Assembly (NCBI RefSeq): GCF_027158205.1
Contig: NZ_JAPVLU010000021.1
Span: 92,185-156,184, forward strand
Source: Streptomyces sp. H39-S7
GTDB lineage: Bacteria; Actinomycetota; Actinomycetes; Streptomycetales; Streptomycetaceae
DNA: 64,000 nt
Reading direction: 5' to 3'
Shown here: positions 15,811-24,408 of the stretch, in pieces
Numbering within the stretch: position 1 is the first letter of the stretch
Layout of the letters: each line of letters opens with the position of its first letter
The notes under the pieces: generated by a model
The model's database searches: none
Seen by the model: only the letters and a program-made list of their open reading frames with translations
What the model was told of the DNA's origin: nothing
Position numbers and translations under genes: made by a program

Positions 15811-16742
15811 TCCTGACCGTTACGCTCAACGCCGCCCTCGACGTCACCTACGTCGTCGACCGCCTCGTACCCCGCACCTCGCACCGCGTCGACACCGTGC
15901 ACGAGCGCGCCGGCGGCAAGGGCGTCAACGTCGCCCGGGTGCTCTCCGCGCTGGGCTGGCCGACGGTGGTGACCGGCCTGTGCGGCGGTGACACCGGCGC
16001 CAGGCTGCGCGGTGAACTGCGCACGGCCGGCCCGCGCGACGAGCTGGTGCCCATCGCGGGCGAGTCCCGGCGCACCCTGACGGTCGTCTCGCGCGCGGAC
16101 GGTGACGCCACCGTCTTCAACCAGGGCGGACCATCGGTGACGGCCGGCGAGTGGGAGGCCTTCACCACGCGGTACGCGCTCCTGCTGCGTGACGCGGACG
16201 TGGCGGTGCTGTCGGGCAGCCTCCCGCCGGGCCTGCCGGCCGACGCGTACGCGCACCTCGTCACCCTGGCCCGCGAGAGGGGTGTCGCCACGATCCTGGA
16301 CACCAGTGGTCCCGCGCTGAGCGCCGCACTGCCCGCCGGCCCGGACGTGGTCAAACCCAACGCCGACGAACTCGTCGCCGTCACCGGCCGCCAGGACCTC
16401 GCGGACGCGGCGGCCCGCCTGCGGGCGATGGGTGCCCGCGGCGTCGTGGCCTCCCATGGTCCCGACGGGCTGCACGCGATCACCGAACAGGGCACGTGGC
16501 GCGCCACGCCGCCCGAGCGGCTGGCGGGCAACCCGACCGGTGCGGGCGACGCGTGCGTCGCGGCGCTGGCGGCCGGGCTCGCCACCGGCGCGCCGTGGCC
16601 CGCCATGCTCTGCGAAGCCGTCGCCCTGTCGGCCGCCGCCGTGCTGCGTCCTACGGCGGGCGACTTCGACGCCGACGCCTACCGCCGTTTCCGTACCGCC
16701 GTTTCCGTGGAGGAAGTCCATGCCGCTCGCAGCCACCCATGA
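15807..16742 (+). CDS. PfkB family phosphofructokinase/tagatose-6-phosphate kinase
   Basis: A 311-residue PfkB sugar kinase beginning MILTVTLNAALDVTY, typical of the 1-phosphofructokinase/LacC subfamily. Signature 1 is RAGGKGVNVARVLSALG, and signature 2, NPTGAGDACVAALAAGLA, contains the catalytic Asp of GAGD. LacC-type enzymes phosphorylate tagatose 6-phosphate to the 1,6-bisphosphate, the step needed between AgaS and the aldolase here. The GTG start overlaps the ROK stop (GTGA), so translation is coupled. 1-Phosphofructokinase activity cannot be excluded from sequence. Confidence 0.88.
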   Translation: MILTVTLNAALDVTYVVDRLVPRTSHRVDTVHERAGGKGVNVARVLSALGWPTVVTGLCGGDTGARLRGELRTAGPRDELVPIAGESRRTLTVVSRADGDATVFNQGGPSVTAGEWEAFTTRYALLLRDADVAVLSGSLPPGLPADAYAHLVTLARERGVATILDTSGPALSAALPAGPDVVKPNADELVAVTGRQDLADAAARLRAMGARGVVASHGPDGLHAITEQGTWRATPPERLAGNPTGAGDACVAALAAGLATGAPWPAMLCEAVALSAAAVLRPTAGDFDADAYRRFRTAVSVEEVHAARSHP

Positions 16743-17559
16743 GATCGCCGACGACGCGGCCGGAAGGGCCGTGGGCGTGGGCGCGTTCAACGTCGTGCAG
16801 TTGGAGCACGCCCAGGCCATCGTCGCCGGCGCCGAGGCGGCCGGGCTTCCGGTGATCCTGCAGATCAGTGAGAACACCGCCCGCTACCACGGCTCCCTCG
16901 AACCGATCGCCCTCGCTTCACTGGCCATCGCGCGGTCGGCGCGGGTCCCGGTGGCAGTCCATCTCGACCACGCGGAGTCCGCGGCCCTCGTGCACGAGGC
17001 GGTCGAACTCGGCTTCACCTCGGTCATGTTCGACGCGGCCAAGCTCCCCTACGCCGACAACGTCGCCGCCACCCGGGAGATCACCGCCCACTGCCACCGC
17101 CGGAAGGTGTGGGTCGAGGCCGAACTCGGCGAGATCGGCGGGAAGGACGGCGCCCATGCCCCCGGTGTCCGCACCGATCCGGACGAGGCGCGTGACTTCG
17201 TCGCCGCCACCGGGGTCGACGCGCTCGCCGTGGCGGTGGGCAGCTCCCACGCCATGCGCACCCGCGACGCCGTCCTCGACTTCGACCTGATCACCCGGCT
17301 GCGCGACGCCGTCGGCGTCCCCCTGGTCCTGCACGGCTCCTCCGGAGTCGGGGACGCGGACCTCATCCGGGCGGTGGCGGCGGGCATGACGAAGGTCAAC
17401 ATCTCGACCCACCTCAACCGGACGTTCACCCGGGTGGTCCGGACGCACCTGAACGCCGATCCGGCCGTCTCCGACCCCCGCAAGTACCTCGGCCCGGCCC
17501 GCGACGCGGTCGCGGCGGAGGTCGCCCGTCTGCTGCGGGTGCTGGCCGGCACGTCCTGA
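16720..17559 (+). CDS. gatY: Class II fructose/tagatose-bisphosphate aldolase
   Basis: A 279-residue zinc-dependent aldolase. The metal and substrate motifs are VAVHLDHAES, VEAELGEIGGKDG and VLHGSSGV, then GMTKVNISTHL. Length and motifs match the GatY/KbaY group, which splits tagatose 1,6-bisphosphate into dihydroxyacetone phosphate and glyceraldehyde 3-phosphate. It completes the four-step route AgaS, kinase, PfkB, aldolase. It starts inside the 3' end of the PfkB gene (23-nt overlap) with GGAGGAAG before the ATG. Fructose-bisphosphate cleavage is also possible, as GatY and FbaA relatives are hard to separate by eye. Confidence 0.87.
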   Translation: MPLAATHEIADDAAGRAVGVGAFNVVQLEHAQAIVAGAEAAGLPVILQISENTARYHGSLEPIALASLAIARSARVPVAVHLDHAESAALVHEAVELGFTSVMFDAAKLPYADNVAATREITAHCHRRKVWVEAELGEIGGKDGAHAPGVRTDPDEARDFVAATGVDALAVAVGSSHAMRTRDAVLDFDLITRLRDAVGVPLVLHGSSGVGDADLIRAVAAGMTKVNISTHLNRTFTRVVRTHLNADPAVSDPRKYLGPARDAVAAEVARLLRVLAGTS

Positions 17560-17601
17560 GCCCTCGCTCTCCCCTGACGTCGCCCATCGGCTTCACCTCA
17601 T

Positions 17602-17636
17602 GGCCCTCTCTCCGCAACTCATCGCGGGAGAGGGCC
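17602..17636 (+). terminator. Terminator of the amino-sugar operon
   Basis: GGCCCTCTC (17602-17610) pairs with GAGAGGGCC (17628-17636). An inner CCGC/GCGG extends the stem after a one-base bulge, and a short T stretch follows. Confidence 0.8.
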
Positions 17637-17735
17637 GTTTGTGTTCAAGAGTTGAATTCTGCCCGTCATCTTGACGACTCGCCGCCGTCACTTAACACTG
17701 CCTAAGCAGATCCAGTGTCTTCGGCGATCCGCAGA

Positions 17736-17761
17736 TTGAGAGCGTTTTCAAGCGGTTGAAT
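17736..17761. promoter_or_regulatory. LacI-like operator upstream of the secreted CBM56 protein
   Basis: TTGAGAGCGTTTTCAA (17736-17751) is a 16-bp palindrome with 6 of 8 pairs matching and a central CG, the typical LacI-family form. It overlaps TTCAAGCGGTTGAA (17748-17761), a second small dyad. The site is about 120 bp before the ATG of a secreted carbohydrate-binding protein, so sugar-controlled expression is likely. Confidence 0.45.
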
Positions 17762-17878
17762 CCAAGGTTTAAACCCGAGCCACATCCCCCAATACGCAGT
17801 TTTACGACCCACTTCACCTTTCTTCCGCGCCGACTCGGTGTTCACTTCACGAATCCAGGCGAAAGGACCCCCCCACCC

Positions 17879-20233
17879 ATGCGCAGCACCGCCCCTCCCG
17901 GCCCCATGCGTCCTCCCCCACGCCTCCACCAGCGCACCGTCGCCCTGCTGAGCGTGCTCGTCCTGGCGCTGACCGGGCTGCTCGGCCTCAGTCAGCTCAC
18001 CGGTCCCGCCTCGGCGGCCGCGGCCGACTACACCCAGAGCGTCACGCAACTGAGCACAACGCAGGCCCAGATATCCTTCACGCCGACCACGAGCGCGCTC
18101 TATGTCGATGTGCACTACACGGTCAACGGCGCCGGCCAGCAGAACGTCCGCATGACCAACAGTGCGGGCACCTGGACCAAGACCGTCGACTCACTCGCCA
18201 ACGGGTCGCTCCTGGACTACTGGTTCACCTACGAGAAGAGCGGACCGCAGTACGACACCCCCCACTTCACGTACACCCAGGGCGGGGGCGGCACCGGGAC
18301 GGTGGCCACCCCGACCTTCAATCCGGCGGGCGGCAGCTACACCTCGGCCCAGAGCGTGACGCTCGCGGACGCGACGGCCGGCGCGAGCATCCACTACACC
18401 CGTGACGGCTCCACCCCCACCGCCACGTCCACGCTGTACAGCGCGCCGATCAGCGTGACCGCGACGACCACCGTCAAGGCCATCGCCGTGAAGGCCGGCC
18501 TCACCAACTCGGCAGTGGCGAGTGCCACTTACACGATCGGCGCATCCGCCGGCTGCCCCACGCAGTCGGACACGCCGAACTTCGGCCCGAACGTCCACAT
18601 CTACGACCCGAGCATGTCGAGCGCCACCATCCAGGCGCAGCTCGACGCACAGTTCGCGCAGATGAAGGACACCAACACCGCGCAGTTCAGCTCCAACCGG
18701 GTGGCCCAGCTGTTCAAGCCGGGCACGTACAACGTCGACGACAACGTCGGCTTCTACACCTCGGTGGCCGGCCTCGGGCAGAACCCGGGCGACGTGACGA
18801 TCAACGGCCACGTCACCGTGGACGCCTTCAACGCCTCCGACGCGGGCAACGCGACGCAGAACTTCTGGCGTTCGGCCGAGAACCTGGCGATCAACCCGGT
18901 CGGCGGCAACCGCTGGGCCGTGGCCCAGGCGGCCCCGTTCCGCCGGATCGACGTCCGCGGCGACCTGCAGCTCTACCCGGCCAGCTACGGCTGGGCCAGC
19001 GGCGGCTACATCGCCGACACCAAGGTCAGCGGTCAGACCGCGTCCATCTCGCAGCAGCAGTGGTACACCCGCGACAGCAACCTGGGCAGCTGGGCCGGCG
19101 GCGTGTGGAACATGGTCTTCTCCGGCACCACCGGCGCTCCGGCCAACACCTTCCCCAACCCGCCCGAGACCACGCTGGCCACCACCCCCGTCTCCCGTGA
19201 CGTGCCCTACCTGTACGTCGACGGCGCCGGCAAGTACCGGGTGTTCCTCCCGTCGCTGCGCACCAACGCCTCCGGCGCGAGCTGGGCGAACGGCAGCACC
19301 CCCGGCACCTCGCAGCCGATGAGCCAGTTCTACGTGGTCAAGGCCGGCGACACCGCCGCGACCATCAACAACGCGCTCTCACAGGGCTGCAACCTGTTCG
19401 TCACCCCCGGCGTCTACCACCTGAACCAGACGCTGAACATCAACCGGGCCAACACCGTCGTGCTCGGCATCGGCTACCCGACGTTCGTTCCGGACAACGG
19501 CGTCAACGCGATCCAGGTCGCCGACGTGGACGGAGTCCGCCTCAAGGGCCTGCTGATCGACGCCGGGACCACCAACTCGGCGGCGCTGGTGACCGTCGGC
19601 CCGGCCGGATCGTCCGCCAACCACGCGGCCAACCCGACCACCATCCAGGACGTCTTCTTCCGGATCGGCGGCCAGATCGCCGGCAAGGCGACGACCAGCC
19701 TGATCGTCAACAGCAACAACACGATCATCGACCACATCTGGGCCTGGCGCGCCGACCACGGCACGCCGGGGACGTTCGGCTGGACGATCAACACCGCGGA
19801 CACCGGCGTGATCGTCAACGGCGCGAACGTCCTGGCGACCGGACTGTTCGTCGAGCACTACCAGAAGCACGAGGTCATCTGGAACGGCCAGAACGGCAAG
19901 ACGATCTTCTTCCAGAACGAGATGCCGTACGACGTGCCGGACCAGGCCGCGTGGAAGAGCTCGGCGAGTGTCAACGGATATGCCGCCTACAAGGTGGGGG
20001 CGGGCGTCACCACCCACGAGGCGTGGGGACTCGGCAGCTACTGCTACTTCAACGTCAACCCGGCGGTGAACAGCTACCACGCGTTCGAGGTGCCCAACAC
20101 CCCGGGCGTACGGTTCCACAACATCCTGACCGTCTCACTGGGCGGCAACGGCACCATCACCCATGTCATCAACGACACGGGGGCGCTGACCCCGGCGGGC
20201 ACCGTGCCCAGCAACGTGGTCGCCTACCCGTGA
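17879..20233 (+). CDS. Secreted CBM56 / chitobiase-C-like / parallel beta-helix protein
   Basis: A 784-residue exported protein. The signal peptide has a basic start, hydrophobic core VALLSVLVLALTGLLGL and cleavage near ASAAAA (about residue 47). Next comes a CBM56-like beta-1,3-glucan-binding domain (about 50-135, DYTQSVTQLSTTQAQISF to TYEKSGPQYDTPHFTY). Then a chitobiase C-terminal-type repeat (about 145-222, VATPTFNPAGGSYTSAQSV). The large remainder, starting CPTQSDTPNFGPNVHIYDP, is a right-handed parallel beta-helix of a group often labelled adenylyl cyclase in actinobacteria without support. A glucan-degrading role is the best inference. GAAAGGA precedes the ATG at 17879. An operator-like palindrome lies upstream. 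Confidence 0.75.
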   Translation: MRSTAPPGPMRPPPRLHQRTVALLSVLVLALTGLLGLSQLTGPASAAAADYTQSVTQLSTTQAQISFTPTTSALYVDVHYTVNGAGQQNVRMTNSAGTWTKTVDSLANGSLLDYWFTYEKSGPQYDTPHFTYTQGGGGTGTVATPTFNPAGGSYTSAQSVTLADATAGASIHYTRDGSTPTATSTLYSAPISVTATTTVKAIAVKAGLTNSAVASATYTIGASAGCPTQSDTPNFGPNVHIYDPSMSSATIQAQLDAQFAQMKDTNTAQFSSNRVAQLFKPGTYNVDDNVGFYTSVAGLGQNPGDVTINGHVTVDAFNASDAGNATQNFWRSAENLAINPVGGNRWAVAQAAPFRRIDVRGDLQLYPASYGWASGGYIADTKVSGQTASISQQQWYTRDSNLGSWAGGVWNMVFSGTTGAPANTFPNPPETTLATTPVSRDVPYLYVDGAGKYRVFLPSLRTNASGASWANGSTPGTSQPMSQFYVVKAGDTAATINNALSQGCNLFVTPGVYHLNQTLNINRANTVVLGIGYPTFVPDNGVNAIQVADVDGVRLKGLLIDAGTTNSAALVTVGPAGSSANHAANPTTIQDVFFRIGGQIAGKATTSLIVNSNNTIIDHIWAWRADHGTPGTFGWTINTADTGVIVNGANVLATGLFVEHYQKHEVIWNGQNGKTIFFQNEMPYDVPDQAAWKSSASVNGYAAYKVGAGVTTHEAWGLGSYCYFNVNPAVNSYHAFEVPNTPGVRFHNILTVSLGGNGTITHVINDTGALTPAGTVPSNVVAYP

Positions 20234-20268
20234 CCGGATGGCGATGACCTGACACAGAAGGCGGACCC

Positions 20269-20297
20269 GGGGCCCCTCGCGAACGGCGAGGGGCCCC
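20269..20297 (+). terminator. Terminator after the CBM56 gene
   Basis: GGGGCCCCTCGC (20269-20280) pairs perfectly with GCGAGGGGCCCC (20286-20297) around a 5-nt loop, 36 bases after the stop codon. Confidence 0.85.
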
Positions 20298-20413
20298 ACG
20301 TCCGCCCGGACCGCAAACGGCTGGCAGAACGCGGTCGGGCGAGCTACGATCACCGCGATGATGAATCAGACAGCTCACAGATCGGGGGTCCCGTCCGCGC
20401 AAGGTGAGTGCTG

Positions 20414-21823
20414 ATGCTCACTCAGACCGCGAACAGGGACACCCGACTTTCCTTCTGGCTGCGCGTGCGGGAGTACGCCGTGCCGCCGTCCATGATCGAG
20501 ACCGCGACCGCCCGCCGCCGTGCCGGGGACTGGGCAGGGGCCTGCGCTGCCGCGGGCATCGACGTCGATCTCCGTCTGCGCTCCGTGGCGCACACACACG
20601 GCCGCGACCTCGCGGCCCGAGTCCGGTCCGATCTCCGCCATCTGGTGCCTGACCTGCTGCGCTGGCACATGCCGCGCATCGCCCCCAGCGGGCTGCTGCG
20701 TCCGGGCCTGACCATCGCACTGGCCCGGTACGACGACGCGGGGCGCGACGGTGCGAGACCGGTGCACCTCGTGGCCCGCACCCCGCCCGCCTGGGCGGAC
20801 GCCGGTCAGCGCATCAGCCTCGCGCTGTGGGACGCATCCCCTGCGGCCGCCGGCACCGGCCGCCATCCGCATCCCCATCCCAACCGCCGGTTCCGCCTGG
20901 ACCTGCACCGGCACCTGTGGGACGCGCGCAGGACCGACGAACTTCGGATCCGCTCCGGCGCGCCGGATTCGCCGGCGCCGCGACCGGAGTTGCTCGGAGC
21001 CGAGCTCCTGGAGGCGGTACCGCCGGGGCGTCCCCGCGCCGTCGACCGGTGGGCCGCCGAGGCGGAGATCCTGCTCCGCGCGGACGGGCTGCCCGACGGC
21101 CCGGTCACCGTGCGGTTCGACGCCCGCCATCGACTGGTCCTGGATCCGGTCGCGGCCGCGGACGGCGCCGGGTCGTCGTCCGCGCTGCGGATCACGGCGG
21201 CCCCCACTACCGGCAGTGCTGCCGCGCTGCCGGTGCTGCCCGACGCGGCGGCCTGGGTGCCACCCGATCTGGAGCTGATCCGCACCGGTTCGATCGAGGC
21301 CGGCCGGCTGCACCCGCTGGTGGCCTCGTCCCTGGTACCGGGTCACCCACCGGACGGGCTGCCCCGGGCCCCGCACCGGCCGGGGCAGCCGCGCCTGGTG
21401 GAGTGCCGGGGAGCTCAGCACCGGATCGCCCTGGTCGACGGGGTCCTGGCCCCGATGGACCACGACCCGGTCGAGATCCGGCGGGAGGAGCTGCTGGTCG
21501 AACTGACCGGTACTCCGCTGCCCTGCCTGCGCGCCATCGACGAGGCACACCGCCGTCCCGACTGCCTCACCGGTGTCCGCGAACGCCTGGACCACGGCGA
21601 CACCGCCGGTGCGCTGGCCGTCGTCGAGGGCCTGCTGGGGCCCGACGCGCTGCTGCGCGCCGGGGCGCTGCGCGACGAACTGGAGACAGCGGCGCTGCGG
21701 CGGATCACCTACGGGCTGTACCGGTCGGGGCTGATCGGAGCCGGGCCCGACCGCGTCCCTCCGACCGGCCCGCACCACCGCCGCGCCGACCGCGCCCGCC
21801 CGCGCCACGCCCACTTCTGCTGA
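20414..21823 (+). CDS. Uncharacterised protein heading a MoxR-VWA operon
   Basis: A 469-residue protein that I do not recognise. It is Arg/Ala/Leu-rich, without signal peptide or membrane segment. It begins DTRLSFWLRVREYAVPPSMIETATARRRAGDW, then RSDLRHLVPDLLRWHMPRI and, in the middle, RPRAVDRWAAEAEILLRADG. The C-terminal quarter is helical (HGDTAGALAVVEGLLGPDALLRAG). The ATG at 20414 has AAGGTGAG (20401-20408) before it; a GTG at 20408 is the alternative. It is followed after 57 bp by a MoxR ATPase and a DUF2201/VWA protein, so it is probably the client or adaptor of that chaperone-like pair. This assignment is only from gene order. Confidence 0.8.
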   Translation: MLTQTANRDTRLSFWLRVREYAVPPSMIETATARRRAGDWAGACAAAGIDVDLRLRSVAHTHGRDLAARVRSDLRHLVPDLLRWHMPRIAPSGLLRPGLTIALARYDDAGRDGARPVHLVARTPPAWADAGQRISLALWDASPAAAGTGRHPHPHPNRRFRLDLHRHLWDARRTDELRIRSGAPDSPAPRPELLGAELLEAVPPGRPRAVDRWAAEAEILLRADGLPDGPVTVRFDARHRLVLDPVAAADGAGSSSALRITAAPTTGSAAALPVLPDAAAWVPPDLELIRTGSIEAGRLHPLVASSLVPGHPPDGLPRAPHRPGQPRLVECRGAQHRIALVDGVLAPMDHDPVEIRREELLVELTGTPLPCLRAIDEAHRRPDCLTGVRERLDHGDTAGALAVVEGLLGPDALLRAGALRDELETAALRRITYGLYRSGLIGAGPDRVPPTGPHHRRADRARPRHAHFC

Positions 21824-21880
21824 GCCGGGGCCTCCGCCCGGTACCCGCTCGACCCGCCACGAACCCATAGGTGATCAAAC

Positions 21881-23143
21881 ATGTCCTCATGCACGCTGCC
21901 CGCCGCCACCGACACCCCTGCCGAACCCGTCCACGACTCCCAACTCAACGTCGCCGGGGCGCTGCTGACCCTGCTGCGCGACGCGGACACCGAACCGCGT
22001 CCCGACACCCAACTGGAGGCCCTGACGCTGGCCGTCGCCGCGGACCTGCCCGTCCTGCTGTGGGGTGGGCCCGGGATCGGCAAGACCGCGGCCCTCACGC
22101 AGCTCGCCGCGGCTCTGGACCTGCCGCTGACCACGGTGATCGCCAGTGTGCACGAGCCATCCGACTTCTCGGGCCTGCCGATCATCGGCGACGATCCCGC
22201 GGAGCAGGGGGTGCCGATGGCCCCGCCGGAGTGGGCAGTGCGGCTGGTGCGCGCCGGCCGGGGGCTGCTGTTCCTGGACGAACTGTCCACCGCGCCCCCG
22301 GCCGTTCAGGCCGCCCTGCTGCGCCTCGTGCTCGAACGGCGGATCGGCTCCCTGCAACTCCCGCCCGGGGTCCGGATCGTGGCCGCCGCCAATCCGCGTT
22401 CCTCGGCCGCCGACGGCTGGGAGCTGAGCCCGCCGCTGGCCAACCGCTTCGTCCACCTGCAGTGGACACACGACCACGACGTCGTGGTCCGCGGCCTCGC
22501 CGGGACCTGGCCCCGCGCCACCCTGCCGCCGCTCGACGCGGACAAGCTGCCGGAGGCCGTGAACTTCGCCCGTCGCGCGGTGTGCGGGCTGCTCTCCGCC
22601 CGGCCCGCTCTCGTGCACCGGCTGCCCACCAGCGAGACCCGTCGCGGCGGTGCTTGGCCGTCGCCCCGCAGCTGGGAGATGACGCTGTGCCTCATCGCCT
22701 TCGCGACCGCGGCCGGCTCCTCCCGGGAGGTGCTCTCCCTGCTGGTCAGGGGCACCGTGGGGGACGGTCCCGGGCTGGAGCTGCTGGCGAGCCTGGACCG
22801 GATGGACCTGCCGGACCCCGAAACGCTGCTCGCCGACCCGGCGAGCGCGGTGCTGCCCGAGCGGGGCGATCTGCGCCAGGCCGTGCTCGACGGTGTGGTG
22901 GACGCCGTCCGCAAGCGCCTGGAGAAGTCCCGCTGGGACGCGGCGTGGGCGGTCCTCGCACGGGCGGTGGAGACCGGAGCGCCGGACCTGGTGGTCGTGC
23001 CCGCGACCACCCTGGCCAGTCTGCGCCGTGCGGACTGGGACGTTCCGCCGTCGATCGAAGGGCTCGCCGGCGCGGTGACCCTGTCCCGGCGGGCGAACGA
23101 GGCCGCGGCCCGGGCGTCGGTCACCACGAAGGCGGGCCGATGA
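21881..23143 (+). CDS. MoxR-family AAA+ ATPase
   Basis: A 420-residue AAA+ ATPase (AAA_5 type). Walker A is GGPGIGKT (residues 64-71), Walker B LLFLDEL, sensor 1 VAAANPRSSAADG, and a possible arginine finger lies in PPLANRF. The C-terminal half (about 230-420) is helical and longer than in ordinary MoxR. MoxR ATPases act as chaperones that load metals or remodel partners, usually with VWA-domain proteins; here the partner gene overlaps the stop codon. Motif and operon evidence are strong; the substrate is unknown. Confidence 0.88.
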   Translation: MSSCTLPAATDTPAEPVHDSQLNVAGALLTLLRDADTEPRPDTQLEALTLAVAADLPVLLWGGPGIGKTAALTQLAAALDLPLTTVIASVHEPSDFSGLPIIGDDPAEQGVPMAPPEWAVRLVRAGRGLLFLDELSTAPPAVQAALLRLVLERRIGSLQLPPGVRIVAAANPRSSAADGWELSPPLANRFVHLQWTHDHDVVVRGLAGTWPRATLPPLDADKLPEAVNFARRAVCGLLSARPALVHRLPTSETRRGGAWPSPRSWEMTLCLIAFATAAGSSREVLSLLVRGTVGDGPGLELLASLDRMDLPDPETLLADPASAVLPERGDLRQAVLDGVVDAVRKRLEKSRWDAAWAVLARAVETGAPDLVVVPATTLASLRRADWDVPPSIEGLAGAVTLSRRANEAAARASVTTKAGR

Positions 23144-24384
23144 TCCCGGACGCACCAGGGGCTCTGGACCTCGACAAGCTCTTCGCGGCCCGACTGCAGG
23201 CCGCCCGGGCGCGGCCCTACCTGGCGACCGCCCTGTTCGCCCTGCACGCCGTCGCATCGCGCCGGGTGCCGACCATGGGTGTCGACCGGTACTGGCGGTG
23301 CTACGTCTCGCCCGGATTCGTGGACCGGACGCCGGTGGAGGAGCTGGCCGGGGTTTGGGTGCACGAGGTGTCGCACCTGCTGCGCGACCACCACGGGCGC
23401 GGCGACCGGGTCGCGCGGGAGCAGGGGCTGACCGGCCCGGCGGAACGGCTGCGGATGAACATCGCCGCGGACTGCGAGATCAACGACGACATCTACGGCG
23501 ACGGACTGGTCCGGCCCGAGTGCGCGGTCGACCCGGTGTCCTTGGGGCTGCCCGTGGGACAGCTCATGGAGGACTACCTGCGCCGGTTCAGCCTCGCGCC
23601 ACTCACCCTGGACGCGGCCTGGCTGGACTGCGGCAGTGGCGCCGACGGCCTGGACCGGGAGTGGGACCTGGGACCGGACGGCGCTCACGGCCTCAGCGAG
23701 CAGGAACGCGACGCGGTCCGGTTCCGGGTGGCGGAGGGCATCACCGGCCGGCCGGGAAGCGCCCCGGCGGGGTGGAAGCGGTGGGCGGAGGAGGCCTTCC
23801 ACCCGCCGCAGCCGTGGCGGGAGCTGCTGGGAGCGGCGGTCCGCTCGGCGGCCTCCGGTTCCGGTGCGGGCGAGGACTACAGCTACGGCCGGCCGTCACG
23901 GCGCTCGGCCGCGGTGCCCGGCGCCATTCTGCCGAGCCTGCGGCGCCGGCCGCCGCGGGTCTCCGTGGTCATCGACACGTCCGGGTCGGTCAGTGACGCC
24001 GAACTGGGCAGCGCGCTCCTGGAGGTCGCCGCGATCTCCCACGCCGTGGGCGGCCGGCGCGACCTGATCACCGTGGTGCCCTGCGACGCGGCGGCCCGCA
24101 TCGTGCACCCGCTGTGCCAGGGCGAGGGAATCCCGCTGCTGGGCGGCGGCGGCACGGACCTGCGCACCGGCTTCACCAAGGCGCTGCGGGCGCAGTACCG
24201 CCCGGACGTCATCGTGGTCCTCACCGACGGCCAGACGCCCTGGCCGAGCGCCCGGCCGCCGTGCCGGACCGTGGTGGGCCTGTTCCCCCGGGGCCGAACG
24301 GCCTCGTGGGACGAGAACGATCCCGACTACGTGCCGGACTCACCGCCCGACTGGGCGCGCGTGGTGACCATCGGGCCCGCCTGA
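23140..24384 (+). CDS. DUF2201 putative metallopeptidase with C-terminal VWA domain
   Basis: A 414-residue protein with two parts. The N-terminal zincin-like domain has HEVSHLLRDHH (about residues 74-84), an HExxH motif, followed by NIAADCEINDDIY. The C-terminal VWA-like domain has VVIDTSGSVSD (MIDAS DxSxS, about residue 278), a GGGGTDL turn supplying the Thr and VLTDGQTPWP with the distal Asp. DUF2201 proteins are nearly always linked to MoxR ATPases. It overlaps the ATPase gene (ATGA). It may be the effector or adaptor of a MoxR machine; proteolysis has not been shown for the family. Confidence 0.87.
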   Translation: MIPDAPGALDLDKLFAARLQAARARPYLATALFALHAVASRRVPTMGVDRYWRCYVSPGFVDRTPVEELAGVWVHEVSHLLRDHHGRGDRVAREQGLTGPAERLRMNIAADCEINDDIYGDGLVRPECAVDPVSLGLPVGQLMEDYLRRFSLAPLTLDAAWLDCGSGADGLDREWDLGPDGAHGLSEQERDAVRFRVAEGITGRPGSAPAGWKRWAEEAFHPPQPWRELLGAAVRSAASGSGAGEDYSYGRPSRRSAAVPGAILPSLRRRPPRVSVVIDTSGSVSDAELGSALLEVAAISHAVGGRRDLITVVPCDAAARIVHPLCQGEGIPLLGGGGTDLRTGFTKALRAQYRPDVIVVLTDGQTPWPSARPPCRTVVGLFPRGRTASWDENDPDYVPDSPPDWARVVTIGPA

Positions 24385-24408
24385 CGTGCGGGTGGGGTCC
24401 CGCCACGC

